Source: an uncultured Litoreibacter sp. (GTDB lineage Bacteria; Pseudomonadota; Alphaproteobacteria; Rhodobacterales; Rhodobacteraceae). Taken from it: DNA of 64,000 bases. The stretch lies in the NCBI GenBank assembly GCA_947501685.1, contig CANMWQ010000006.1:62001-126000 (forward strand), written 5' to 3'. The notes below the pieces were generated by a model. That model saw only the letters and a program-made list of their open reading frames with translations, searched no databases and was not told the origin of the DNA. Each line of letters begins with the position of its first letter. Within the stretch, counting starts at the first letter, position 1. This document shows positions 26,036 to 34,635 of the stretch, piece by piece. Position numbers and translations under genes: made by a program.

Positions 26036-26494
26036 ATGTCGTCGCATTTCAAATATCTCAAGAAGCACACCGAGGCCCTCGTCAAAGACGTGGGCATTGA
26101 GGCTGCGTGCAAGCTGACGGGGCGCTCTAAGGCCACGTTGGGGCGCTATTACTCGGACAATCTTGAGCATACCGACCGCTATATGCCGATCGACGCCGTG
26201 GTTGCTTTGGAGGCGTCCGCAAGTTACCCCCACGTCACCACGGCGCTGGCCGAGGTGAACGGTAACACCTTGTCATCAAACGGAAATCGGCAGCGCAACA
26301 GCGAAAGCGTCAATTCGGATATCGTGGCGCTGGCGCAGCGGTTTGCGCTGTTGATGGGCGAATATAACCTGTCCATTGAGGACGGCGTGATCACCGCGAA
26401 CGAGGCCAAACGGATGCTGACGGAAACCCTCGCTTTGCAAAAGGTTCTGGTGGAGATGAAGCTGCATCTGGAAGAGGAATCCGGCCGCAGCTGA
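26036..26494 (+). CDS. Hypothetical protein with an N-terminal helix-turn-helix-like segment
   Basis: 152 aa, no family recognised with confidence. Residues 1-50 (SSHFKYLKKHTEALVKDVG, GRSKATLGRYYSDN, then MPIDAVVALEA) look like a phage-repressor-type helix-turn-helix: two helices and a turn around residues 24-40. The middle (75-90) is polar and Asn/Ser-rich; the C-terminal 60 residues are predicted helical with an amphipathic LALQKVLVEMKLHLEEE. This layout fits a small dimeric DNA-binding protein, perhaps of mobile-element origin. It lies at the edge of the accessory segment, with AAAGGGG before the ATG. Function is inferred from shape only. Confidence 0.7.
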   Translation: MSSHFKYLKKHTEALVKDVGIEAACKLTGRSKATLGRYYSDNLEHTDRYMPIDAVVALEASASYPHVTTALAEVNGNTLSSNGNRQRNSESVNSDIVALAQRFALLMGEYNLSIEDGVITANEAKRMLTETLALQKVLVEMKLHLEEESGRS

Positions 26495-26544
26495 CCCGGA
26501 TTTGGCGCGGCGTTAACCTTTCCCCGAAGCCGCCCAAGCCACAG

Positions 26545-26577
26545 ACACATCCCGTACACAACCTGTACACATCCCGT
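26545..26577. repeat. Two 11-bp direct repeats 22 bp apart upstream of the BrnA-like gene
   Basis: ACACATCCCGT occurs at 26545-26555 and again at 26567-26577, a period of exactly 22 bases, about two helical turns. The spacer also carries a second GTACAC pair. The site is about 95 bases upstream of the BrnA-like gene at 26671. Spacing on the same helix face is what one expects of an operator for a dimeric regulator; the binder could be the BrnA-like protein or the HTH protein at 26036. Seen: the repeats. Inferred: any regulatory use. Confidence 0.45.
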
Positions 26578-26670
26578 CGTGACAGCGTCCCGCAAACGGT
26601 GGGGTGACGGCTTGTTAACCTATTTGGCAGAGAACCCCCTGCGTTCCAGCAGCGAAAAGGGGGATATGTC

Positions 26671-27081
26671 ATGGAAGAGAAAACCGTCCGCGCCCGGATG
26701 ACGACGCCGCAAAGGCGGCATCACTACTTCCTGCTCGATCTGATGAAAGAGCTCAATTACGACCTGCATCACCAATTGCAGGCCGACCTGTTTGCGCTGC
26801 CTCAGGGCTGGCAGCAAATCGCGGACGCGCCACGGCGCGGGGTGAAGGAGCGGATGACGCTCAGGCTCGACAGTGACGTGGTGAAGTTTTTCCGCGGCAC
26901 GGGCCAAGGGTTTCAAAGCCGCATGAATGACGTGCTGCGCTGCTACATGCATGCGCGGCTGTCCAACTTGCTTCAGGACGGCGCGCGCTTCCGGGAGTAC
27001 GTCGATGATGAAGAGCACACGCGCCGGCCGCTGGTCGGGGACACGGAGAAGATGTGGACCAAGGCCTTCGCGCGGCGGTAA
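26671..27081 (+). CDS. BrnA-like antitoxin-type protein without a BrnT partner
   Basis: A 136-aa protein whose residues 57-100 match the BrnA antitoxin pattern: VKERMTLRLDSDVVKFFRG, then GFQSRMNDVLRCYMHARL, a ribbon-helix-helix-type DNA-binding and dimerisation segment. The first 55 residues (MTTPQRRHHYFLLDLMKEL) and the C-terminal 25 are not part of the family. No BrnT RNase-like gene is next to it: downstream is a gene fragment on the other strand, upstream an unrelated HTH protein. So it is a solitary regulator or the remnant of a toxin-antitoxin pair. Direct repeats upstream may be its operator. Confidence 0.75.
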   Translation: MEEKTVRARMTTPQRRHHYFLLDLMKELNYDLHHQLQADLFALPQGWQQIADAPRRGVKERMTLRLDSDVVKFFRGTGQGFQSRMNDVLRCYMHARLSNLLQDGARFREYVDDEEHTRRPLVGDTEKMWTKAFARR

Positions 27082-27114
27082 GACGACGCGGAGGGCTGAA
27101 ACAAGCGTTTTGCG

Positions 27115-27255
27115 CTACCTGCGGGGGATGGAATAGAGGATGTAGCCGTCTTTTCTGGCCACCTCCACAGCACCCGTCTCGGTGATGAAAACGCCGAGGT
27201 TTTCCGTGTCTTGCGGACAGCCGACAAGGTCGGCGGTGTTGAAGAGCAGGCGGTG
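27115..27255 (-). pseudogene. 3' remnant of a truncated protein-coding gene (C-terminal ~46 codons)
   Basis: Reading the minus strand from 27255 to the TAG at 27115 gives a clean, well-composed frame: HRLLFNTADLVGCPQDTEN, continuing GVFITETGAVEVARKDGYI and ending SIPRR. There is no start codon; an in-frame TAA lies at 27262-27264, inside the AT-rich sequence that precedes the methyltransferase. The composition is protein-like and GC-rich like the chromosome, while the DNA immediately upstream is AT-rich. This is best read as the tail of a gene whose front was lost or displaced when the methyltransferase segment arrived. The family is not recognised. Confidence 0.5.
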
Positions 27256-27362
27256 AGGAGTTTAGCTAGAAGTGATAGACTCCTTATTGCTATTCCTTTG
27301 CAATTATCTAAATATTAAGGTCATTGGAACAAACCGAAAACAGGTTTGGCTTGAGGATGGTT

Positions 27363-28511
27363 ATGCGGAAGCAGTTTGCAGAGTTTTTCGCTGGTGGTGG
27401 GATGGTAAGCAAAGCGCTTGGCTCTGACTGGGATTGCGTGTTCGCGAATGATTTTGATCCCAAGAAGACAGCTACTTACCGCGCAAACAATGCCCATTCT
27501 GACGTGTTGCTTGAGCGGGACATTGCGCTGGTGTGTGCTCAGGATGTCAGTGGCACGCCATCTTTGGTGTGGGGATCGTCGCCCTGCCAGGATTTATCTG
27601 TGGCTGGCAAGGGAGCGGGGCTGCGCGGTGGGCGATCTGGTACGTATTTCGAATTCTGGCGCGTGATTGACGAGCTCATTTGCGACAACCGTCAGCCCGA
27701 AATTGTGGCTGTGGAGAATGTAGTTGGTTCGCTAAAATCTAACTCTGGAAAAGATTTTGCGGAGATGTGTCGTGCATTTGAACGTAGAGGATATATTTTC
27801 GGAGCAATGATAATTGATGCAGTGCATTTTGTTCCGCAATCAAGACCAAGGCTTTTCATTGTAGGTGTGCGGAAACAGAACTCTAGCATTGGACGGTTGG
27901 TCGGAGACCAATCCAGAGTATGGCTTGGCGGTAAACGCATTGAAGATGCTTTTAAGAGTCTTCCAGAAACGCTGAAACAAAGCTGGGTTTGGTGGGATTT
28001 GCCCGCGTTCCAAGGCAAACCGCAGCCGATTTTCGAAATAGTTCAGAGTAACCCTTCAGACGTTCGTTGGCACACGAAGGACGAAACGCAAAGACTGATT
28101 TCGATGATGAGCGAAGTTAACCTTCGGAAACTTGTTGAAGCGGCAGCGTCCGGTCGCCGCGAAATTGGATTTGTGTACAAGCGCACACGGCTAGATGACA
28201 AAGGGCGAAAAGTTCAGCGTGCAGAAGTTCGGTTTGATGGCGTTTCCGGATGCCTTCGCACCCCCGGTGGAGGTTCAAGCCGTCAGTTGCTTGTTGAGGT
28301 GCAAGGCTCAGCCACTCGATCTCGGCTGTTAGGCGTCCGCGAGGCAGCGCGATTGATGGGGCTAGAAGATAGCTACAAGTTGCCGAACTCTTATAACGAA
28401 GGGTATCATATTATGGGGGACGGTGTTGCGGTACCGGTCGTGCGGTATCTGAACGACAATCTGTTTTCCAACCTACTTGCAGACCAGACATTGCTGGTGG
28501 CAGCGGAGTAG
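27363..28511 (+). CDS. DNA (cytosine-5-)-methyltransferase
   Basis: A 382-aa C5-cytosine methyltransferase. Motifs in order: I FAGGGMVSKAL (residues 9-19), the SAM-binding acidic segment NDFDPKKTATY, IV SSPCQDLSVAG with the catalytic Cys75, VI VENVVGS, VIII QSRPRLFIVG, then a target-recognition region and the C-terminal motif IX/X block (REAARLMGL, GDGVAVPVV). The ATG at 27363 has GAGG six bases upstream; TTG and ATG starts upstream at 27324 and 27357 are possible. It is AT-richer than its neighbours, a sign of horizontal gain. Its stop (TAG) overlaps the GTG of a GIY-YIG nuclease gene, the layout of a restriction-modification pair. Recognition site unknown. Confidence 0.92.
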   Translation: MRKQFAEFFAGGGMVSKALGSDWDCVFANDFDPKKTATYRANNAHSDVLLERDIALVCAQDVSGTPSLVWGSSPCQDLSVAGKGAGLRGGRSGTYFEFWRVIDELICDNRQPEIVAVENVVGSLKSNSGKDFAEMCRAFERRGYIFGAMIIDAVHFVPQSRPRLFIVGVRKQNSSIGRLVGDQSRVWLGGKRIEDAFKSLPETLKQSWVWWDLPAFQGKPQPIFEIVQSNPSDVRWHTKDETQRLISMMSEVNLRKLVEAAASGRREIGFVYKRTRLDDKGRKVQRAEVRFDGVSGCLRTPGGGSSRQLLVEVQGSATRSRLLGVREAARLMGLEDSYKLPNSYNEGYHIMGDGVAVPVVRYLNDNLFSNLLADQTLLVAAE

Positions 28512-29071
28512 TGGGTACTGATTTTGACTTTCGGCGCAAAGCGGTCGGAACCTTAACCAGAGAGATTGGCGTCTACGTTCTTGCTGACCTGGACAACGTA
28601 CCACTATATGTGGGCCAGTCCCGCGACTGAATTCGTCAACGAGTTCAGCGACATCTGACCTCAGCACGCTCTGATATTATAGCGAACCGCCAGATTGATA
28701 TATGGGAAGTTGCCTATGTATGGGCGTTCCCTTGTCCAGATAAAGAACAGCTGGGTTTGCTCGAGGCCGGACTATTCCATACCTATGACAACCAATCGCA
28801 GCTTATGAACGGGAAGATACCGCCTTTGCCGGAAGCCAACTTCACATTGCCCTACCCTGCCCAGCAAGTTCAGGTGATGAGTGAAAGAGAGTTGGCCGAC
28901 AAGCTATCGCCGGAACAACGCCTGCCTAGACAGGCGGACCACTATGCGGCGATCGTTGGACATTTCTTGGCGATCAAGAATTCTTCGGAAGTCTCGCGGG
29001 CAATGGACGCTCATTTTGACCGGCTTCAGTTATACCACAGTCAGATGCTGAAACTGGCTACAAAAGACTAA
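28511..29071 (+). pseudogene. GIY-YIG nuclease (probable restriction endonuclease partner), interrupted by one in-frame TGA
   Basis: The frame starts with GTG at 28511-28513, overlapping the methyltransferase TAG, and runs 186 codons to TAA. It opens VGTDFDFRRKAVGTLTREIG and shows GVY (20-22), PLYVGQS (31-37), then a TGA at codon 40 (28628-28630) exactly where relatives have Gly in the SxDGI turn; the frame then resumes IRQRVQRHLTSARSDIIAN with the catalytic Arg and continues to a Glu at codon 85 (LLEAGL) and Asn-rich NQSQL. One G-to-T change (GGA to TGA) explains the stop. Downstream sequence is intact, so decay is recent. A truncated product would lack the catalytic core. Sequencing error is the other explanation. 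Confidence 0.8.
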
Positions 29072-32000
29072 CCCTGCAACGCCATAACCCCGACATCCCC
29101 CTCAACCCTTGCCTGCATCGCCATAGCCGCGGCCTGTGTGCCTGCAGCCGTCGTGTAGTAGGGGATTTTGTCGTAGAGGGCGATGGAGCGGATGTCTCGG
29201 CTGTCCTCAACCGCTTGCGCGCCTTCGGTGGTGTTGAAGACCAGTGAGATGAGCCCGTCTTTGAGCTGATCGACCACGGAGGGGCGGCCCTCGTAGACCT
29301 TGTTCACCGTCTCGACGTCCAGACCGGCGTCCGTCAGCCATGCGGCGGTGCCGCGGGTGGCGAGGAGCTTGTGGCCCAGCGCGTGAACCGTTTGCACGGC
29401 TTGCAGCATGGCGGGGGTTTTGTCCTCGTTGCGGATGGAGATGAAGACCTTGCCGGTCCCGTTTTGCGGCAGCTCGGTGCCCGCGCCCATTTGCGCCTTG
29501 AGGAAGGCTCCGGCGAAGGTGGGGTCGGAGCCCATGACCTCTCCGGTGGAGCGCATTTCGGGGCCGAGGATGGTGTCGACGCCGGGGAAGCGGGCGAAGG
29601 GGAGCACGGCTTCTTTGACGGCGAAGCTGTCGATCATCGGGTCGACGAGGTCGAAGTCTTTCAGCTTTTCGCCAGCCATGACGCGGGCGGCGATGGCGGC
29701 GATGGGGGAGCCGACGGCCTTGGCGACGAAAGGCACGGTGCGCGAGGCGCGGGGGTTGACCTCGATCAGGAAGATCTCGCCTGATTTGATGGCGTATTGC
29801 ACGTTCATCAGGCCGACGACGTGGAGGGCCTTTGCCAGCGCCTCCGTCTGGCGGCGGATTTCCTGGATGATTTCGTCGGAGAGGGAGTAGGGCGGCAGGG
29901 AGCAGGCGCTGTCGCCGGAATGCACGCCCGCCTCCTCGATATGTTGCATGATGCCGGAGACGTGGACTTGCGTGCCGTCGCAGAGCGCGTCGACGTCAAG
30001 CTCCACAGCACCTGAGAGGTAGCTGTCGAGAAGCACGGGACTGTCGCCGGAGACGACCACGGCTTCCGAGATGTAGCGCTCTAACTGGGCCTGATCGCGG
30101 ACGATTTCCATGGCGCGGCCGCCCAAGACGTAGGAGGGGCGGATGACCAGTGGGAAGCCGATTTCTGTCGCTTTCTCAAGGGCTTCGGCGTCGGAATGGG
30201 CCAGCGCGTTATGGGGTTGCTTGAGGCCCAGAGATTGCACCAGCTGCTGGAACCGCTCGCGGTCCTCGGCCAGATCAATCGCGTCCGGGGTGGTGCCGAG
30301 GATGGGAATACCCTCGTCCTGCAGCGCTTGCGCAATTTTCAGCGGGGTCTGGCCGCCGAATTGGACGATAGCGCCGTGCAGCTCGCCTTTTTCCTGCTCG
30401 ACGCGGAGGACTTCCATGACGTGCTCGAAGGTGAGCGGCTCGAAATAGAGGCGGTCGGAGGTGTCATAGTCGGTCGACACGGTTTCGGGGTTGCAGTTGA
30501 TCATGATGGTCTCGTAGCCCGCCTTCGTCAGGGCATAGCAGGCGTGGACGCAGCAATAGTCGAACTCGATCCCCTGGCCGATGCGGTTGGGGCCGCCGCC
30601 GAGGATGACGACTTTTTTGGCGTCAGACGGCCGGGCCTCGCACTCGACCTCCCCCATCATCGGGGCCTCGTAGGTGGAATACATGTAGGGGGTCTGCGCC
30701 TCGAACTCGGCGGCGCAGGTGTCGATGCGTTTGAAGCAGGCGACCACGCCAAGGTTCAGGCGCGCCTTGCGGACGTCTTGCTCGTTGCGGCCCGTCAGCT
30801 TGGCCAGCCTTGCGTCGCTGAAGCCCATCATTTTCAGTTTGCGCAGGCCTTCTTCAGACATCGGCAGCCCGTCTTTGGCGACTTGAGCTTCGGCGGCGAT
30901 GATCTCGCGGATGCGGGCGAGGAACCACGGATCAAAACGGGTGATCTCGTTGATCTCGTCATTGGAGAAGCCAAAGCGCATGGCGTGGGCGATGACACGC
31001 AGGCGGTCTGGCGTGGGCTTGGCCAGCTCGCGGGTCAGGGTCTTGTCGATGGCGTCCTGCGCGGTGGCGGTTTTGCCGACCACGATGCGCGGGATGATGT
31101 CACTTTCCGTGGTCTGCCATTGGACGGCATCGGTGCCGGGCATGCCGTCGATCTCGATCTCGTCAAAGCCGGTCAGGCCGGTTTCCATAGAGGCGAGGGC
31201 CTTTTGCATCGACTCGTGGATGGTGCGGCCGATGGACATGGCCTCGCCCACGGATTTCATGGCCGTTGTCAGATAGGGCTCGGCGCCGGGGAATTTTTCG
31301 AAGGCGAAGCGCGGGATTTTGGTGACGACATAGTCAATCGTCGGTTCGAAAGAGGCGGGCGTGACCTTGGTGATGTCATTGTCTAGCTCGTCCAGCGTAT
31401 AGCCCACGGCCAGCTTTGCTGCGATCTTGGCGATGGGGAAACCGGTGGCTTTTGAGGCAAGCGCGGAGGAGCGGGAGACACGCGGGTTCATCTCGATCAC
31501 GACCATGCGCCCGTCAGCGGGGTTCACGGCCCATTGCACGTTGGAGCCGCCGGTCTCCACCCCGATTTCGCGCAGCACGGCGATGGAGTGGTTGCGCATG
31601 ATCTGGTATTCTTTATCGGTCAGCGTCAGGGCCGGGGCCACGGTGATGCTGTCGCCAGTATGCACGCCCATCGGGTCCACGTTTTCGATGGAGCAGACGA
31701 TGATCGCGTTATCTGCATGGTCGCGCACGACCTCCATTTCATATTCTTTCCAGCCCAGAAGTGACTGATCCACAAGGATTTGACCCACGGGGGAGGCGTC
31801 GAGGCCGGAATGGCAGATCGCCTCGTAATCGTCGCGGTTATAGGCCACGCCGCCGCCCGTGCCGCCCATGGTGAAGGCGGGGCGGATGATGGCGGGCAGG
31901 CCCACCTCTTCCAGCGCGTCGATGGCGATTTGCACGCCGGCTTTGACGTCATATTTGCCCTGCGCGTTCTTTGGCGCTGTGACGATGGTGGCTTTGGGGT

Positions 32001-32427
32001 TCTCAATGCCCAATCGGTCCATAGCCTCGCGGAAGAGTTTGCGGTCCTCGGCCATCTCGATGGCTTCACGGGTGGCACCGATCATCTCGACATTGTATTT
32101 TTCGAGGACGCCCATTTCTTCCAGCGCCAGAGATGTGTTCAGCCCGGTCTGGCCGCCCATCGTGGGCAGTAGCGCGTCGGGGCGTTCTTTTTCGATAATT
32201 TTGGCGACAATTTCAGGCGTGATCGGCTCGATATAGGTGGCGTCGGCCATCTCCGGGTCGGTCATGATCGTGGCGGGGTTGGAGTTGACCAAAATGACCC
32301 GGTAGCCCTCTTCGCGGAGCGCCTTGCAGGCTTGCGCGCCGGAGTAGTCAAATTCGCAGGCCTGGCCAATGATAATAGGACCCGCGCCGATGATCATGAT
32401 GGAATTGATATCGGTTCTTTTTGGCAT
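29068..32427 (-). CDS. carB: Carbamoyl-phosphate synthase large subunit
   Basis: A 1119-aa enzyme that makes carbamoyl phosphate for arginine and pyrimidine synthesis, using ammonia delivered by CarA. Two homologous halves each have a preATP-grasp and ATP-grasp domain (first: [21 protein letters not shown] and [10 protein letters not shown]; second: [20 protein letters not shown] and [14 protein letters not shown]), joined by an oligomerisation domain, and a C-terminal allosteric MGS-like domain ([13 protein letters not shown]). The ATG at 32427 is the family start (MPKRTDI). Its stop overlaps that of the broken nuclease gene tail to tail, so the accessory segment abuts it directly. carA is not in the window. 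Confidence 0.97.
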   Translation of the reverse strand: MPKRTDINSIMIIGAGPIIIGQACEFDYSGAQACKALREEGYRVILVNSNPATIMTDPEMADATYIEPITPEIVAKIIEKERPDALLPTMGGQTGLNTSLALEEMGVLEKYNVEMIGATREAIEMAEDRKLFREAMDRLGIENPKATIVTAPKNAQGKYDVKAGVQIAIDALEEVGLPAIIRPAFTMGGTGGGVAYNRDDYEAICHSGLDASPVGQILVDQSLLGWKEYEMEVVRDHADNAIIVCSIENVDPMGVHTGDSITVAPALTLTDKEYQIMRNHSIAVLREIGVETGGSNVQWAVNPADGRMVVIEMNPRVSRSSALASKATGFPIAKIAAKLAVGYTLDELDNDITKVTPASFEPTIDYVVTKIPRFAFEKFPGAEPYLTTAMKSVGEAMSIGRTIHESMQKALASMETGLTGFDEIEIDGMPGTDAVQWQTTESDIIPRIVVGKTATAQDAIDKTLTRELAKPTPDRLRVIAHAMRFGFSNDEINEITRFDPWFLARIREIIAAEAQVAKDGLPMSEEGLRKLKMMGFSDARLAKLTGRNEQDVRKARLNLGVVACFKRIDTCAAEFEAQTPYMYSTYEAPMMGEVECEARPSDAKKVVILGGGPNRIGQGIEFDYCCVHACYALTKAGYETIMINCNPETVSTDYDTSDRLYFEPLTFEHVMEVLRVEQEKGELHGAIVQFGGQTPLKIAQALQDEGIPILGTTPDAIDLAEDRERFQQLVQSLGLKQPHNALAHSDAEALEKATEIGFPLVIRPSYVLGGRAMEIVRDQAQLERYISEAVVVSGDSPVLLDSYLSGAVELDVDALCDGTQVHVSGIMQHIEEAGVHSGDSACSLPPYSLSDEIIQEIRRQTEALAKALHVVGLMNVQYAIKSGEIFLIEVNPRASRTVPFVAKAVGSPIAAIAARVMAGEKLKDFDLVDPMIDSFAVKEAVLPFARFPGVDTILGPEMRSTGEVMGSDPTFAGAFLKAQMGAGTELPQNGTGKVFISIRNEDKTPAMLQAVQTVHALGHKLLATRGTAAWLTDAGLDVETVNKVYEGRPSVVDQLKDGLISLVFNTTEGAQAVEDSRDIRSIALYDKIPYYTTAAGTQAAAMAMQARVEGDVGVMALQG

Positions 32428-32546
32428 GATCCACGTCCCCAAGATTGTGCAAACCCATGTCGCGGCAGCAGCGCCGCGTCCCACAAATTATCGTGGGTTT
32501 AAGGAGTCGCCGGGGGGGGTGCAAGGCCCGAAGGGATTGGAACGGA

Positions 32547-33821
32547 TTAAAGCTCTGCGGATCGCCTGTTGAGCCTGTACGCGGCGGCCATCAGGCAGAC
32601 AAACAAAGCCACCAAAACGGCGACGTTCCACTGCACGGTGTAGAACTCTGCCTGGCCGAGCTGCTTGAGTGTTTCCTGCACAGGTGAGCTCCACGCGAGT
32701 GCGAAGGCTATGAACAACACAATTGCGACCGTCTGGGAAAAGAGGGTCGCGAGGCCGGGCAACAACAATATCAGCGGCAAGAAATAATGCCCCCAGCTGA
32801 GCGGACCGGTAAGATAGATCACGATAAAGAGGAGCGGCACCCAGACCCGGTAGCGGTCAGTGTCATCCAGCTTATGCCCGACCCACCATGCCCAAGCCAT
32901 GCCGATGAGCATGATGGCCAATGCCACCGGTTTGATCCAGCCGGCCTTTTGATAAACGATGGCCTCTTCATGGGCGAAGAGCATCTGCATCTGATCTGTG
33001 GCGAAAAACCAGCCGAGCAACGATTGCAGCGAGAAGTTGATATGCATCATCGGCAATACCGATTGCACCTGCGCGAGGCGCTCGAAAAATGCGGTATGCA
33101 GCTCGGTCGGAACCAAAAGCCAGCTGATCAGACCGAAGGCCGCCAGCCCGCATACCATTGCGCCCAAGGCGCGCCATTGCCGCTGTGCGACGAAGAGCAC
33201 CACAAACAAGACCGGAGTCACCTTCAGCGCGGCGGCCAGAGCCAATATCAACCCGGCTGACACCGGCGCGCCGTAGCGCAACCGCTCGATGCTAAAGAGC
33301 ACAAGAAACGAGACGAAGATCTGCGGCTGGTTGTGATAGAGCGACAGAATGCCGATGGTTGAGTTGGACAAAATCAGCACGCAAAGCAGCGCCCAAAGGG
33401 CGGCAGGGATTTTTGTGGGTGCCATGATCCGGCGCGCCAGAAAGATCGACGCACCAAGCGCCGCGATATGCGCCACGAAGACCAGTTTGAAAAAGACAAA
33501 GGGCGGCAGCGCCTTGGCGAAGGGCGCCAACACCATCACCCAGAGCGGGGGGTAGAGATAGGGCAGGATATCGGCCTCGGGATGACCAAGCTCGCCGGCC
33601 AGCGCGCGCCAGCTTTCCGCCTCAAGGTCCGAAAAGAAATGCACCGGGGCCGCATAGACCTCGGCCAGCTGCCCGTCGGCGTAAAACCAGGCGGCAAAGT
33701 AGAAGGCCGACAGGTCGGGGGGCCAGATGGGGGTAAAGCTGATAAAGGCGATATAGGCCGCGAAGCCGATCACCAACAGGGCGAAGACCAAGTCGAGTTG
33801 TCTCACACGTGTGCTTTGCAT
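32547..33821 (-). CDS. GT87-type (DUF2029) polyprenol-linked glycosyltransferase, membrane protein
   Basis: A 424-aa polytopic protein with about 11 membrane segments. The first periplasmic loop carries SAFYFAAWFYADGQLAEVYA, with the paired acidic and Tyr residues typical of GT-C enzymes, followed by LPYLYPPLWVMVLAP, a GT87 hallmark. Characterised relatives are alpha-mannosyltransferases (PimE type) that use polyprenol-phosphate donors. A second, related protein lies at 34605-35834. Substrate here is unknown; surface glycan or glycolipid decoration is plausible. It is divergent from the CPBP gene. Confidence 0.8.
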   Translation of the reverse strand: MQSTRVRQLDLVFALLVIGFAAYIAFISFTPIWPPDLSAFYFAAWFYADGQLAEVYAAPVHFFSDLEAESWRALAGELGHPEADILPYLYPPLWVMVLAPFAKALPPFVFFKLVFVAHIAALGASIFLARRIMAPTKIPAALWALLCVLILSNSTIGILSLYHNQPQIFVSFLVLFSIERLRYGAPVSAGLILALAAALKVTPVLFVVLFVAQRQWRALGAMVCGLAAFGLISWLLVPTELHTAFFERLAQVQSVLPMMHINFSLQSLLGWFFATDQMQMLFAHEEAIVYQKAGWIKPVALAIMLIGMAWAWWVGHKLDDTDRYRVWVPLLFIVIYLTGPLSWGHYFLPLILLLPGLATLFSQTVAIVLFIAFALAWSSPVQETLKQLGQAEFYTVQWNVAVLVALFVCLMAAAYRLNRRSAEL

Positions 33822-33969
33822 AGGAATTCAGTCTCTTAGGGCGCGCCGTTTGGACCTTGCGGCGACTTGCTCAGGCGCTATGTCTCAAGGTTCGTGCTGG
33901 GCGTTTTTGGTGCAATGCGCCATGCAAGGGCCCGCCTGTCAACGCGCAAGCCCGCGCAGCCGGAGAAAT

Positions 33970-34635
33970 GTGCCCACCGTGACCCGCCGGACTCAGCTGT
34001 TTTTGGAATGGGCGCTTTTCTTCGTGGCGCTGCCCGTGGGTATCGCCGTGGTGCTGCCGCCTGCGATGATGTTCCCGGCGCTGTTCACGCTGACGGGGGT
34101 GGGGCTGGTGCTGTTGTACCTGACGAAAGGCTTCCGCTGGGGCTCGCTCTGGCAAGGGATGGGGCGCATCTCATGGCCGCTGATTGGCGGGGTTGCTTTG
34201 GGGACTTTTGTGATCAGCTACGTTGTGCTGGCGCTGTGGCACCCGGAGCGCTTGTTTCAGCTTTTGGGCGAGGGCGCGCCGCGCACCGCGACGGGCTGGC
34301 CGATCATCTGGATCATTGCGCTGTTTTATCCGCTGGTCTCGGCGCTGCCGCAGGAGCTGGTGTTCCGCCCGCTGTTTTTCCGTAGGTATGGCGCGCTGTT
34401 TCCGCGCTGGGGGCTGTGGGTAAACGCCGCCGTATTTTCATTGGCACATCTGATGTATTGGAGCTGGGTCGTGGCCGCGATGACCTTTGTGGGCGGGCTG
34501 CTTTTCGCGTGGTCCTATGAGCGGCGCGGCAATTTTCCGGAGGCCGTGCTGGCCCATAGCGTCGCGGGCGTGGTGCTGTTTGCGGTTGGGATGGGGACGT
34601 ATTTCTACTCCGGCAACGTGGTGCGGCCGTTCTGA
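33970..34635 (+). CDS. CPBP family intramembrane metalloprotease-like protein
   Basis: A 221-aa protein with seven or eight membrane segments. The CPBP (Rce1-like) motifs read PQELVFRPLFF (first Glu of the usual EExxxR is Gln), FSLAH (second motif) and LAHSVAG with the third histidine. Q in the first motif occurs in a known subgroup, so activity is uncertain but not excluded. The GTG at 33970 is chosen for the GGAG four bases upstream; another GTG at 33979 is possible and longer frames have no ribosome-binding site. The end overlaps the second GT87 gene by 31 bases, tail to tail. Confidence 0.8.
   Translation: MPTVTRRTQLFLEWALFFVALPVGIAVVLPPAMMFPALFTLTGVGLVLLYLTKGFRWGSLWQGMGRISWPLIGGVALGTFVISYVVLALWHPERLFQLLGEGAPRTATGWPIIWIIALFYPLVSALPQELVFRPLFFRRYGALFPRWGLWVNAAVFSLAHLMYWSWVVAAMTFVGGLLFAWSYERRGNFPEAVLAHSVAGVVLFAVGMGTYFYSGNVVRPF

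Noticed and set aside
26036-27081. Prophage or integrative element
   Set aside because: The small HTH protein and BrnA-like protein could suggest one, but no integrase, terminase, structural gene or att-like repeat was found.
28628-28630. The TGA in the GIY-YIG gene as programmed recoding (selenocysteine or readthrough)
   Set aside because: The position calls for Gly, not Cys or Sec, no SECIS-like hairpin is apparent right after it, and one G-to-T change explains it fully.
34360-34400. CPBP protease as inactive because of Gln in the first motif
   Set aside because: PQExxxR with Gln is, as far as I recall, a common subgroup, so loss of activity should not be claimed.
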